From NCBI GenBank assembly GCA_934373455.1, contig CAKRON010000111.1, positions 1 to 7,526 of the forward strand: a stretch of DNA of 7,526 nucleotides, in the 5' to 3' direction. Numbering within the stretch: the stretch's first letter is position 1; every line of letters begins with the position of its first letter. Source of the stretch: an uncultured Marvinbryantia sp. (GTDB taxonomy: Bacteria > Bacillota > Clostridia > Lachnospirales > Lachnospiraceae). Made by a program: the position numbers and the translations under genes. Below the pieces are notes generated by a model, which saw only the letters and a list, made by a program, of their open reading frames with translations, did not search any database and was not told where the DNA came from. Positions 1 to 5,087 of the stretch are shown here, piece after piece.

Positions 1-1
1 A

Positions 2-1006
2 TTGATTAGTAGCTTTTATAGAGAAAATTCATTGATTGGCCAGTATTTTGGTGGAATAGATGAGAAATATGAACAAATAAAAAAAGAGAGTGCACAAAGA
101 AATTCTATAGTAGATAGATCAAACAAGTTTATTCCAGTTGATTTGAATAAAGGAGATGGATTGAGAATTTTCTTTAGATATTCACCCAAAATAGATATTT
201 CAGATAGTTATGATGTACGAATTATAAACAAGGATGAGTTTATATGTAATGAGGAAAAACGAGTAAAGATATTAGAAGCAGATTCAATTACCTTTTTTAA
301 GCTACTTATAAGAAAGGGAATTAAGCTAAGAATGCCATTTACTACAATGATAGAGTTTGGGGATACAGTAACTAATTTTCCCACAATATGTTGTGGAACT
401 CTGGAAACTATATATACAGTGTTAGAAGCAATATATGATTTATGTAATGCTTGGAACAAAAATGGCGACAACAGATTACTATCGGTTGGAATTATGCTTA
501 ACGAGCATGATGAAGCTGTACAATTATCATTTGCGGGGCATGTGTCAGATTATGTTTCTACTTTGAAAGTTTCATTGGAAGAGAGAAAAGATACTTTTAA
601 TGATTTGGTAGAAAGACTATACACTGAAAATAATAATTTTGGAAACGCAGGAGATAGACCTAATAAATTCACATTGATTCATGGAGATGTAGTTTGCTTT
701 GATAGATATGTAGTTCATCCAAAATATATTTCTGGAACTAGGTGGGAAGGGAAAGAGGAAATAGTAGAATTAGCTGTTTCTAAGGAAGAAGCATCATATC
801 TTAAAGATAATAAGATAATTTGTGCACCGATTAAGTGGGTAAAAAATAGTAAGTGTACTAAATGTGGTGCCGACTATTTGAGATGCAAGTGTGTTAAATT
901 TATTGATGAGGATGTTTCGGAGAATCATATTGAATACGAGCAAATAGGTATGACTTGGACAAATCGCAGTGCATATTATCCAGAAGGAGAATTATTATTA
1001 GATTGA
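2..1006 (+). CDS. Unrecognised protein with C-terminal Cys4 zinc-ribbon-like motif (5' end probably outside window)
   Basis: The frame is open from the first bases of the window to a TGA at 1004-1006, giving at least 334 residues. A TTG at position 2 could serve as a start, but there is no room to see a ribosome binding site, so the true start probably lies upstream. I do not recognise the family. Seen directly: no signal peptide or membrane segment; an acidic/basic mixed N-terminal half; a hydrophobic helix-like stretch near residues 128-150 with several cysteines; and near the C-terminus C285-x2-C288-x6-C295-x-C297, which looks like a small zinc-binding knuckle. The C-terminus ends in an acidic, hydrophobic tail (GELLLD). 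The DNA is more A+T-rich than the downstream genes: the first 60 bases are about 30 % G+C, against about 40 % in 2041-2100. This composition suggests an accessory or transferred gene, which is inference. That it is coding is well supported; its function is unknown. Confidence 0.75.
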   Translation: MISSFYRENSLIGQYFGGIDEKYEQIKKESAQRNSIVDRSNKFIPVDLNKGDGLRIFFRYSPKIDISDSYDVRIINKDEFICNEEKRVKILEADSITFFKLLIRKGIKLRMPFTTMIEFGDTVTNFPTICCGTLETIYTVLEAIYDLCNAWNKNGDNRLLSVGIMLNEHDEAVQLSFAGHVSDYVSTLKVSLEERKDTFNDLVERLYTENNNFGNAGDRPNKFTLIHGDVVCFDRYVVHPKYISGTRWEGKEEIVELAVSKEEASYLKDNKIICAPIKWVKNSKCTKCGADYLRCKCVKFIDEDVSENHIEYEQIGMTWTNRSAYYPEGELLLD

Positions 1007-1015
1007 AAATAATCC

Positions 1016-1059
1016 TTAGTAGTAAGTATACCTCGTTTTACTACCAACTTTACTACTAA
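1016..1059. repeat. TTACTAC repeat cluster (two direct, one inverted)
   Basis: TTAGTAGTAA at 1016-1025 is the exact reverse complement of TTACTACTAA at 1050-1059. A further TTTACTAC at 1037-1044 is a direct copy of the one at 1049-1056, with a 12-bp offset. No T-run follows, so this is not an intrinsic terminator. It begins ten bases after the stop of the A+T-rich gene. Repeats of a short core in both orientations are typical of protein-binding arrays, including the arm or core sites of tyrosine recombinases, but no recombinase gene is visible here. The repeat is certain; its role is a guess. Confidence 0.6.
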
Positions 1060-1084
1060 CAGCCCGCAATAACTTGCTCCATCT

Positions 1085-1157
1085 TGCCCTGTTTTGCCAA
1101 GATGCCAGCTAAAACACACATTTTATAAATTCTCAGAATCCCTTGCAAAACAGGGCA
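1085..1157. repeat. 13-bp perfect inverted repeat with 47-bp spacer
   Basis: TGCCCTGTTTTGC at 1085-1097 is the exact reverse complement of GCAAAACAGGGCA at 1145-1157. Allowing one bulged base, the pairing extends by three more pairs (AAG 1099-1101 with CTT 1142-1144). The right arm ends 30 bases before the phosphatase start. A separate local hairpin, CATCTTG 1080-1086 with CAAGATG 1098-1104, uses an 11-base loop that is itself complementary to the right arm. The two folds therefore compete at their edges or form a pseudoknot. This could be a regulatory leader, a paired operator, or a remnant of a mobile-element end. Confidence 0.55.
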
Positions 1158-1171
1158 TTCCGGGACAAATC

Positions 1172-1177
1172 AAGGAG
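1172..1177 (+). promoter_or_regulatory. Ribosome binding site deciding the phosphatase start
   Basis: AAGGAG lies ten bases before the ATG at 1188. It supports that start over the in-frame TTG at 1143, which would add 15 residues ahead of the conserved beta strand, falls inside the inverted repeat, and has no Shine-Dalgarno sequence. Confidence 0.7.
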
Positions 1178-1187
1178 AAACAAAACT

Positions 1188-1655
1188 ATGATTAAAGTAC
1201 TTTTCATCTGCCACGGCAATATCTGCCGTTCAACTTTAGCTGAGAGTGTTTTCACCCACAAGATAAATGCTCTTGGCTTATCAGATTTGTTTTTTATCGA
1301 CAGTGCTGCAACCAGTACGGAGGAAATCGGCAATCCACCCCACAGAGGTACTGCTAATAAGCTTAAACAGGTTGGGATTCCTTTGGTTCCGCATCGAGCA
1401 AGGCAGATTACAATGTCTGATTATGACAGATTTGATTATATTATTGGGATGGATACCGCAAATATCCGGAATTTGAATAGGCTGTTAAAAGGTGATCCGA
1501 AAGGAAAAATCTATAAGTTTCTTACTTTTGCAGGGTCAGGCAGAGACATTGCAGATCCGTGGTATACAGGCAATTTTGATGAAACTTATGATGATGTCGT
1601 CGAAGGATGCGAAGGTTTTTTGAACTATTTGCAAGAAAAAGGAATGTTAACCTGA
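1188..1655 (+). CDS. Low-molecular-weight protein tyrosine phosphatase
   Basis: This 155-residue cytoplasmic enzyme should hydrolyse phosphotyrosine or related phosphomonoesters by a cysteinyl-phosphate mechanism. The N-terminal MIKVLFICHGNICRS carries the family P-loop C-x5-R-S, with nucleophile Cys8, Arg14 and Ser15. The general-acid motif DPWYTG starts at Asp123. The length and spacing match the family, so the enzyme looks intact. The Cys-x5-Arg loop and the DPW(Y) motif place it with LMW phosphatases; the related arsenate reductases share the fold, but no arsenic-resistance genes are nearby. The start at 1188 puts the P-loop at the usual distance from the N-terminus. The gene stands alone: 181 bases separate it from the gene upstream and 139 bases from the transporter genes downstream. 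Its cellular substrate cannot be inferred from the neighbours. No intrinsic terminator is visible after it. Confidence 0.93.
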   Translation: MIKVLFICHGNICRSTLAESVFTHKINALGLSDLFFIDSAATSTEEIGNPPHRGTANKLKQVGIPLVPHRARQITMSDYDRFDYIIGMDTANIRNLNRLLKGDPKGKIYKFLTFAGSGRDIADPWYTGNFDETYDDVVEGCEGFLNYLQEKGMLT

Positions 1656-1660
1656 AAATA

Positions 1661-1692
1661 GATTTTATGAACATCTTACATGATTTTATGAA
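1661..1692. repeat. 11-bp direct repeat upstream of TAXI transporter promoter
   Basis: GATTTTATGAA occurs at 1661-1671 and again at 1682-1692, offset by exactly 21 bp (two helical turns). The pair lies about 40 bp upstream of the proposed -35 element of the TRAP operon. This geometry suits a dimeric activator or response regulator bound to one DNA face. The regulator is not visible in the window. Confidence 0.4.
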
Positions 1693-1731
1693 AAATTGAA
1701 AAATTCTTTCTTTAAATGATGCGCTAAAGTA

Positions 1732-1760
1732 TTGCATGATGTTTCACTTTTTGATAAAAT
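1732..1760 (+). promoter_or_regulatory. Probable promoter of the TAXI-TRAP operon
   Basis: TTGCAT at 1732-1737 and TAAAAT at 1755-1760 are separated by exactly 17 bases. The -10 box matches consensus at 5 of 6 positions, but the -35 matches at only 3 of 6. A weak -35 would fit an activator-dependent promoter and the direct repeat upstream. The predicted transcript starts near 1767, about 28 bases before the start codon. Confidence 0.5.
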
Positions 1761-1794
1761 GGGAAAAAAGGTTTATGAAAGAGAGGAAGATACA

Positions 1795-2745
1795 ATGAAG
1801 AAACTTACAGTTTTAGCCACAGCAGCAATGTTAGCAGCGGTACCAGTAGCAGGTGTATCTGCAGCAGGTGATCTGACATTTGCGACAGGTGGATCCTCAG
1901 GAACTTATTATGCATTCGGCAGCGTATTAGCCGGAGAAGTCAGTTCCGATACAGATACTACAGTAACAGCTGTAGAATCCAATGGTTCAGCAGATAATGT
2001 TGACCAGGTAGATGCAGGGGATGCAGATATTGCATTCTGCCAGAGTGATGTTATGGCATATGCGCATGATGGAATCAATCTTTTCGAAGGAGATCCAATT
2101 GATTCTTTTTCTACAGTAGCAGCACTTTACCAGGAACAGGTTCAGATCATTACAACGAATCCGGATATTAAGACAGTTGCAGATCTGAAAGGTAAGAATG
2201 TTTCGATTGGTGCTTCTGGTTCCGGTGTATATTTCAATGCAATGGATCTTCTGAATGCATATGGTCTGACAGAAGAAGATATTAATCCTACATATGAATC
2301 TTTTGCTGATTCAGCAGATAGTTTAAAGGATGGTAAGATCGATGCTGCATTTATTACAGCAGGTGCACCTACTACAGCAGTAACAGACCTTGGTACAGCA
2401 AAAGATGTATATCTGGTAAGTATCGATGATGAGCACATGAAGACTCTGCTGGAAGAGTGCCCATATTATACAGAGAATACTATTTCAGCTGATACCTATG
2501 GACTGGATGAAGATGTCAAGACAGTAGCTGTTGGTGCAGTAGTAATTGCCAGCAACGATGTTTCAGACGAAGATATTTACAATTTTGTATCAGGAGTATT
2601 TGAACATACTGATGCAATCAAGACTGCTCATGCAAAAGGTGAAGAACTGAATCTGGATTATGCAGCATCCATCACTTCCGTGCCATATCATGCAGGTGCT
2701 GCAAAATACTTTGAAGAAAAAGGACTTACTGTAGAAGCAGAATAA
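1795..2745 (+). CDS. TAXI-family TRAP transporter solute-binding protein
   Basis: This 316-residue extracytoplasmic binding protein captures the substrate for the TRAP permease encoded just downstream. Residues 1-23 form a signal peptide: MKK, then a hydrophobic Ala/Val core, then VSA before AGDL. The mature protein opens with FATGGSSGTYYAFGSVLA (29-46), the TAXI-family signature. Typical family blocks follow: D78-IAFCQSD, the GASGSGVYFNA loop (139-149), and KIDAAFITAGAPT (181-193). The length is normal. The ATG at 1795 is chosen because AGAGGAAG (1782-1789) lies just upstream and the signal peptide begins there; an earlier in-frame TTG at 1732 falls in the promoter. There is no lipobox cysteine, so lipid anchoring is not predicted. 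The substrate is unknown; TAXI systems studied elsewhere carry organic acids such as dicarboxylates or glutamate. Chloride- or sodium-coupled details cannot be read from this sequence. Confidence 0.93.
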   Translation: MKKLTVLATAAMLAAVPVAGVSAAGDLTFATGGSSGTYYAFGSVLAGEVSSDTDTTVTAVESNGSADNVDQVDAGDADIAFCQSDVMAYAHDGINLFEGDPIDSFSTVAALYQEQVQIITTNPDIKTVADLKGKNVSIGASGSGVYFNAMDLLNAYGLTEEDINPTYESFADSADSLKDGKIDAAFITAGAPTTAVTDLGTAKDVYLVSIDDEHMKTLLEECPYYTENTISADTYGLDEDVKTVAVGAVVIASNDVSDEDIYNFVSGVFEHTDAIKTAHAKGEELNLDYAASITSVPYHAGAAKYFEEKGLTVEAE

Positions 2746-2777
2746 TTCCGACTTTAGACGATAAGAACAAGCTGCAG

Positions 2778-2814
2778 GCTGAGACAGGCTGTACTACCTG
2801 TCTCGGCTTTTTTT
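2778..2814 (+). terminator. Intrinsic terminator/attenuator between TAXI binding protein and permease
   Basis: GCTGAGACAGG (2778-2788) pairs with CCTGTCTCGGC (2797-2807) over 11 pairs including one G-U, with an 8-base loop, and is followed by seven T residues (2808-2814). It lies inside the transporter gene set, before a strong ribosome binding site with no separate promoter that I can see. It probably ends most transcripts after the binding protein and lets a fraction read into the permease, giving an excess of binding protein. Confidence 0.85.
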
Positions 2815-2825
2815 GAAAAAGGAAG

Positions 2826-2832
2826 AAGGAGG
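2826..2832 (+). promoter_or_regulatory. Strong ribosome binding site for the permease N-terminal ORF
   Basis: AAGGAGG at 2826-2832 is eight bases before the ATG at 2841. It is the only good Shine-Dalgarno sequence for the permease region; the downstream ORF at 3132 has none at a proper distance. Confidence 0.8.
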
Positions 2833-2840
2833 AGAACCGT

Positions 2841-3122
2841 ATGAGTGATATGGAAAAAAATACACATGCTGGGAATGCAGAAGTAGGTTCAGCAGCAGAT
2901 GTAGATGAAGTGTTAAAAAAATATGATAGAGAATCCAACACCCGTATCTGGGAAGGAAAGCCAAAGCTGGTGATTCGCTGGCTGATGGTGTTTTTCTCAT
3001 TGTACAGCATCTATGTAACGTTATTCAGTACAGCTATGAGACAAATCCGTCTGATGAACTTCCTGGTACTGATACTGATTATCGGATCTTTGAATTTCCC
3101 TGATAAGAAAGGAACTCAGTAA
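2841..3122 (+). CDS. N-terminal fragment of TRAP 4TM/12TM fused permease (first half of DctQ-like domain)
   Basis: This 93-residue ORF has a polar N-terminus (to about residue 45) containing VLKKYDRESNTR, which resembles the start of fused TAXI-TRAP permeases. Two hydrophobic segments follow, near residues 48-66 (IRWLMVFFSLYSIYVTLFS) and 72-86 (MNFLVLILIIGSLNFP). It then stops at TAA 3120-3122. A complete small TRAP subunit or Q domain has four membrane segments; the next two are encoded after the stop, in the same frame. It is therefore best read as the front part of one fused permease interrupted by a nonsense codon, and not as a free-standing gene. Whether the fragment is made and pairs with the rest is unknown. 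Confidence 0.8.
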   Translation: MSDMEKNTHAGNAEVGSAADVDEVLKKYDRESNTRIWEGKPKLVIRWLMVFFSLYSIYVTLFSTAMRQIRLMNFLVLILIIGSLNFPDKKGTQ

Positions 3123-3131
3123 GTCAATCAT

Positions 3132-4787
3132 ATGCCTTGGTATGATATCTTAATTATGGCGGTAGGGGCATTTGGATTTTTTTATGCATCTTTTCATGGT
3201 GCAGAACTTGCTAACTTAAGACCAAAGTTTATCAGAGGAGATATGTTCCTGCTGGTAATTGCATGCCTGTCAATTCTTGCAATGATGGAATTATGCCGTC
3301 GAAGCGTTGGTGTGCCTATTCTGATAGTAGTAGGTATTCTTTTGGTATATACATTTGCATCCGTAGATCCGACAAAAGTTATTTATGATCAGTTTTATGC
3401 TACATCCGGGATTATGAATACGCCGATTGATGTCTGTGCCAAGTATATTGTAGTGTTCTTGATCTTTGGTGCATTCCTGGAACGAACGGGTATTTCGACA
3501 TTTTTTATTGACCTGGCCAATTCCATAGCAGGTGCCACAGCGGGAGGACCTGCAAAAGTAGCTGTTATTTCATCCGGTTTATGTGGAATGGTATCAGGTT
3601 CTTCTGTTGGTAATACAGTAACGACTGGATCTGTTACCATCCCTATGATGAAAAAGACAGGTTATCAGAGCGAGTTTGCCGGAGCAGTAGAGGCTGCAGC
3701 ATCAACTGGTGGACAGATCATGCCGCCAATCATGGGAGCAGCAGCATTTTTGATGGCAGAATATATGGGAGTCAGCTATGCCGAGGTAGCGTATCGTGCT
3801 TTGCTGCCGGCGATTCTTTACTTTGTAGGTATTTATATCGCAGTACATCTGGAAGCAAAGAAACTGGGATTGAAAGGTATTCCAAAGGATCAGCTTCCAA
3901 AGTTCAGTGTATTGATCCGCAAGATCTATCTTTTGTTCCCGTTAGTGCTGCTTGTAGTGCTTGTATCTACGAATACAAGATCTATGCAGTTTTCTGCTTC
4001 CGTTGCTATTGTAGCAACGATTGTTGTGGGACTCTTTAACAAGGATGACCGCATTACCTTTACAAAAATTATTGATGCGCTGGAATCCGGAGCGAAGGGA
4101 ACGATTTCTGTAGCAGTAGCTTGTGCTATGGCAGGTACTGTAGCCGGATGTGTCACATCTACAGGACTGGCATCCAAGATGATTACAGCAATTGTATCTG
4201 TAGCCAATGGACATGCCATGATTGCATTGGTACTTACTATGCTTTGTTGTATCGTGCTTGGTATGGGCGTGCCTACTACAGCGACCTATTGTATTATGGC
4301 AGCAACTTGTGCACCGATTCTGGTAAGTCCTGAAATCGGTATTCCGGTAATCTCTGCACATTTCTTTGTATTTTATTTTGGTATTGTTGCAGATATCACA
4401 CCTCCGGTTGCATTGGCAGCTTATGCAGGAAGTGCAATTGCCAAGTCTTCGCCTATGAAGACAGCCTTTACGGCAACCAGACTGGCAATAGCAGGCTTTA
4501 TTGTGCCTTATATTTGCGCGCTCAGTCCGGCTATGCTTTTGATTGATGCATCACCGTTACAGGTAGTAATGATCGTTATTACTTCTCTGATTGGTATTTT
4601 TGGTGTAGCAGCAGGTTTAAGTGGATTTGTATATAAAGCCATGAATCCGGTGATGAGAGCAATTATTGTAATTGGTGGTATTACATTATTGATACCGGGT
4701 ACTATGACAGATATTATCGGTCTTGTAATGGTAATTGGTGTTATTTTGGTTCAGCGAGTGGGAGCAAATAAGCAGCAGCTGGCATAA
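3132..4787 (+). CDS. TRAP transporter permease, DctM-like domain plus rest of Q domain (C-terminal part of fused TAXI permease)
   Basis: This 551-residue polytopic membrane protein forms the translocation channel of an ion-coupled secondary importer that works with the TAXI binding protein. It opens with MPWYDILIM, a sequence normally internal to 4TM/12TM fusions, and two membrane segments that complete the Q domain (about 5-22 and 37-55). The large M domain follows. Signature blocks are GAFLERTG (113-120), GMVSGSSVGNTVTTGSV (152-168), GGQIMPPIMGAAAFLMAE (193-210), LGMGVPTTATYCIMAA (376-391), and FYFGIVADITPPVALAAYAG (414-433). Together with the 93-codon ORF and the four intervening codons (TAA plus three sense codons), the frame totals about 648 codons, normal for a fused permease. 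The ATG at 3132 is the first in-frame start after the stop; AAGGAA at 3109-3114 is 17 bases away, too far for an efficient site. Translation would need reinitiation or readthrough. Confidence 0.92.
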   Translation: MPWYDILIMAVGAFGFFYASFHGAELANLRPKFIRGDMFLLVIACLSILAMMELCRRSVGVPILIVVGILLVYTFASVDPTKVIYDQFYATSGIMNTPIDVCAKYIVVFLIFGAFLERTGISTFFIDLANSIAGATAGGPAKVAVISSGLCGMVSGSSVGNTVTTGSVTIPMMKKTGYQSEFAGAVEAAASTGGQIMPPIMGAAAFLMAEYMGVSYAEVAYRALLPAILYFVGIYIAVHLEAKKLGLKGIPKDQLPKFSVLIRKIYLLFPLVLLVVLVSTNTRSMQFSASVAIVATIVVGLFNKDDRITFTKIIDALESGAKGTISVAVACAMAGTVAGCVTSTGLASKMITAIVSVANGHAMIALVLTMLCCIVLGMGVPTTATYCIMAATCAPILVSPEIGIPVISAHFFVFYFGIVADITPPVALAAYAGSAIAKSSPMKTAFTATRLAIAGFIVPYICALSPAMLLIDASPLQVVMIVITSLIGIFGVAAGLSGFVYKAMNPVMRAIIVIGGITLLIPGTMTDIIGLVMVIGVILVQRVGANKQQLA

Positions 4788-4798
4788 CAGATGATATG

Positions 4799-4836
4799 AA
4801 AGTGGCGTGGAGGAGAAACCTTCACGCCACTTTTTT
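4799..4836 (+). terminator. Strong intrinsic terminator of the TRAP operon
   Basis: AGTGGCGTGGAGG (4801-4813) pairs with CCTTCACGCCACT (4819-4831) over 13 pairs with one G-U. It closes a 5-base AGAAA loop, and the last stem T starts a run of six T (4831-4836). Flanking AA/TT (4799-4800 with 4832-4833) can extend the stem. It begins 12 bases after the permease stop and separates the two transporter operons. Confidence 0.92.
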
Positions 4837-4914
4837 CAATAATACCAATGGATTCTTACTGTCTATCTTGTATACATAAAAATGTTAATCGATAAAACAA
4901 ATTAAAGTAATCAT

Positions 4915-4924
4915 AATAATTATT
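4915..4924. repeat. 10-bp A+T palindrome upstream of liv promoter
   Basis: AATAATTATT is a perfect palindrome centred about 25 bp upstream of the -35 box. It could be a regulator site, but such a sequence is easily expected by chance in this A+T-rich gap. Confidence 0.2.
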
Positions 4925-4944
4925 GCGTTAAATACAATTTTTTC

Positions 4945-4973
4945 TTGAAATTGGAAAAATGTGATGTTATAAT
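4945..4973 (+). promoter_or_regulatory. Near-consensus promoter of the liv operon
   Basis: TTGAAA (4945-4950), a 17-base spacer and a perfect TATAAT (4968-4973), preceded by TG at 4965-4966 (extended -10), make this the best promoter in the window. The transcript should start near 4980, leaving a leader of about 108 nt before the binding-protein start. A CodY-like box (4938-4952) overlaps the -35. The rest of the 300-base gap between the two operons (4788-5087) holds the upstream terminator, an A+T-rich stretch, this promoter and the leader. I see no further gene in it. Confidence 0.85.
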
Positions 4974-4979
4974 GCAAAC

Positions 4980-5087
4980 ATGTACTTAGAGAACACACAT
5001 ATGTCCGCTAAACAAATACATTCCTGTGAGGTCGTTCGGGCGTATTCATATCCTGAAGGTAACAGGTGGAAAAGGAAGGAAAAAATT
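4980..5087 (+). promoter_or_regulatory. Leader (5' UTR) of the liv operon, no known riboswitch recognised
   Basis: About 108 nt separate the predicted transcript start from the start codon. The leader holds two near-copies, TCCTGTGAGGT (5022-5032) and TCCTGAAGGT (5051-5060). Either one can pair its CCTG with CAGG at 5063-5066, a few bases before the ribosome binding site AAGGA (5076-5080). There is no T-box signature and no terminator hairpin. The frame from 4980 is open into the binding protein, but a start there would lie at the transcript end without a ribosome binding site. A regulatory role is possible but weakly supported. Confidence 0.3.

Noticed and set aside
1016..1059. Intrinsic terminator after the first gene
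   Set aside because: The inverted repeat is A+T-rich with a 24-base spacer and no T-run follows.
1143..1187. Longer start (TTG at 1143) for the phosphatase
   Set aside because: The added residues have no family match, the TTG lies in the inverted repeat, and a ribosome binding site supports the ATG at 1188.
1188..1655. Arsenate reductase (ArsC, thioredoxin-linked type)
   Set aside because: It shares the fold, but the DPWYTG general-acid motif fits LMW phosphatases, and no ars genes are nearby.
1732..1794. Extended N-terminus for the TAXI binding protein from TTG 1732
   Set aside because: It would place 21 charged residues before a clear signal peptide and overlaps the likely promoter.
2841..3122. 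Free-standing small DctQ subunit
   Set aside because: Only two membrane segments are encoded before the stop; the missing two follow in the same frame at the start of the next ORF, so this is half of a Q domain.
3942..4361. Long minus-strand open frame (139 codons) and others at 208-471, 2142-2438, 6328-6627 and 6826-7089
   Set aside because: They lie opposite well-supported coding genes, lack ribosome binding sites and family motifs, and have shadow-like composition (for example runs rich in Cys/His/Arg or in Ile/Pro).
4980..5087. Extended N-terminus for LivJ from the ATG at 4980
   Set aside because: The ATG coincides with the predicted transcript start, has no ribosome binding site, and would bury the signal peptide.
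4980..5087. T-box or known amino acid riboswitch in the liv leader
   Set aside because: No T-box core motif, no terminator/antiterminator pair and no riboswitch signature I recognise.
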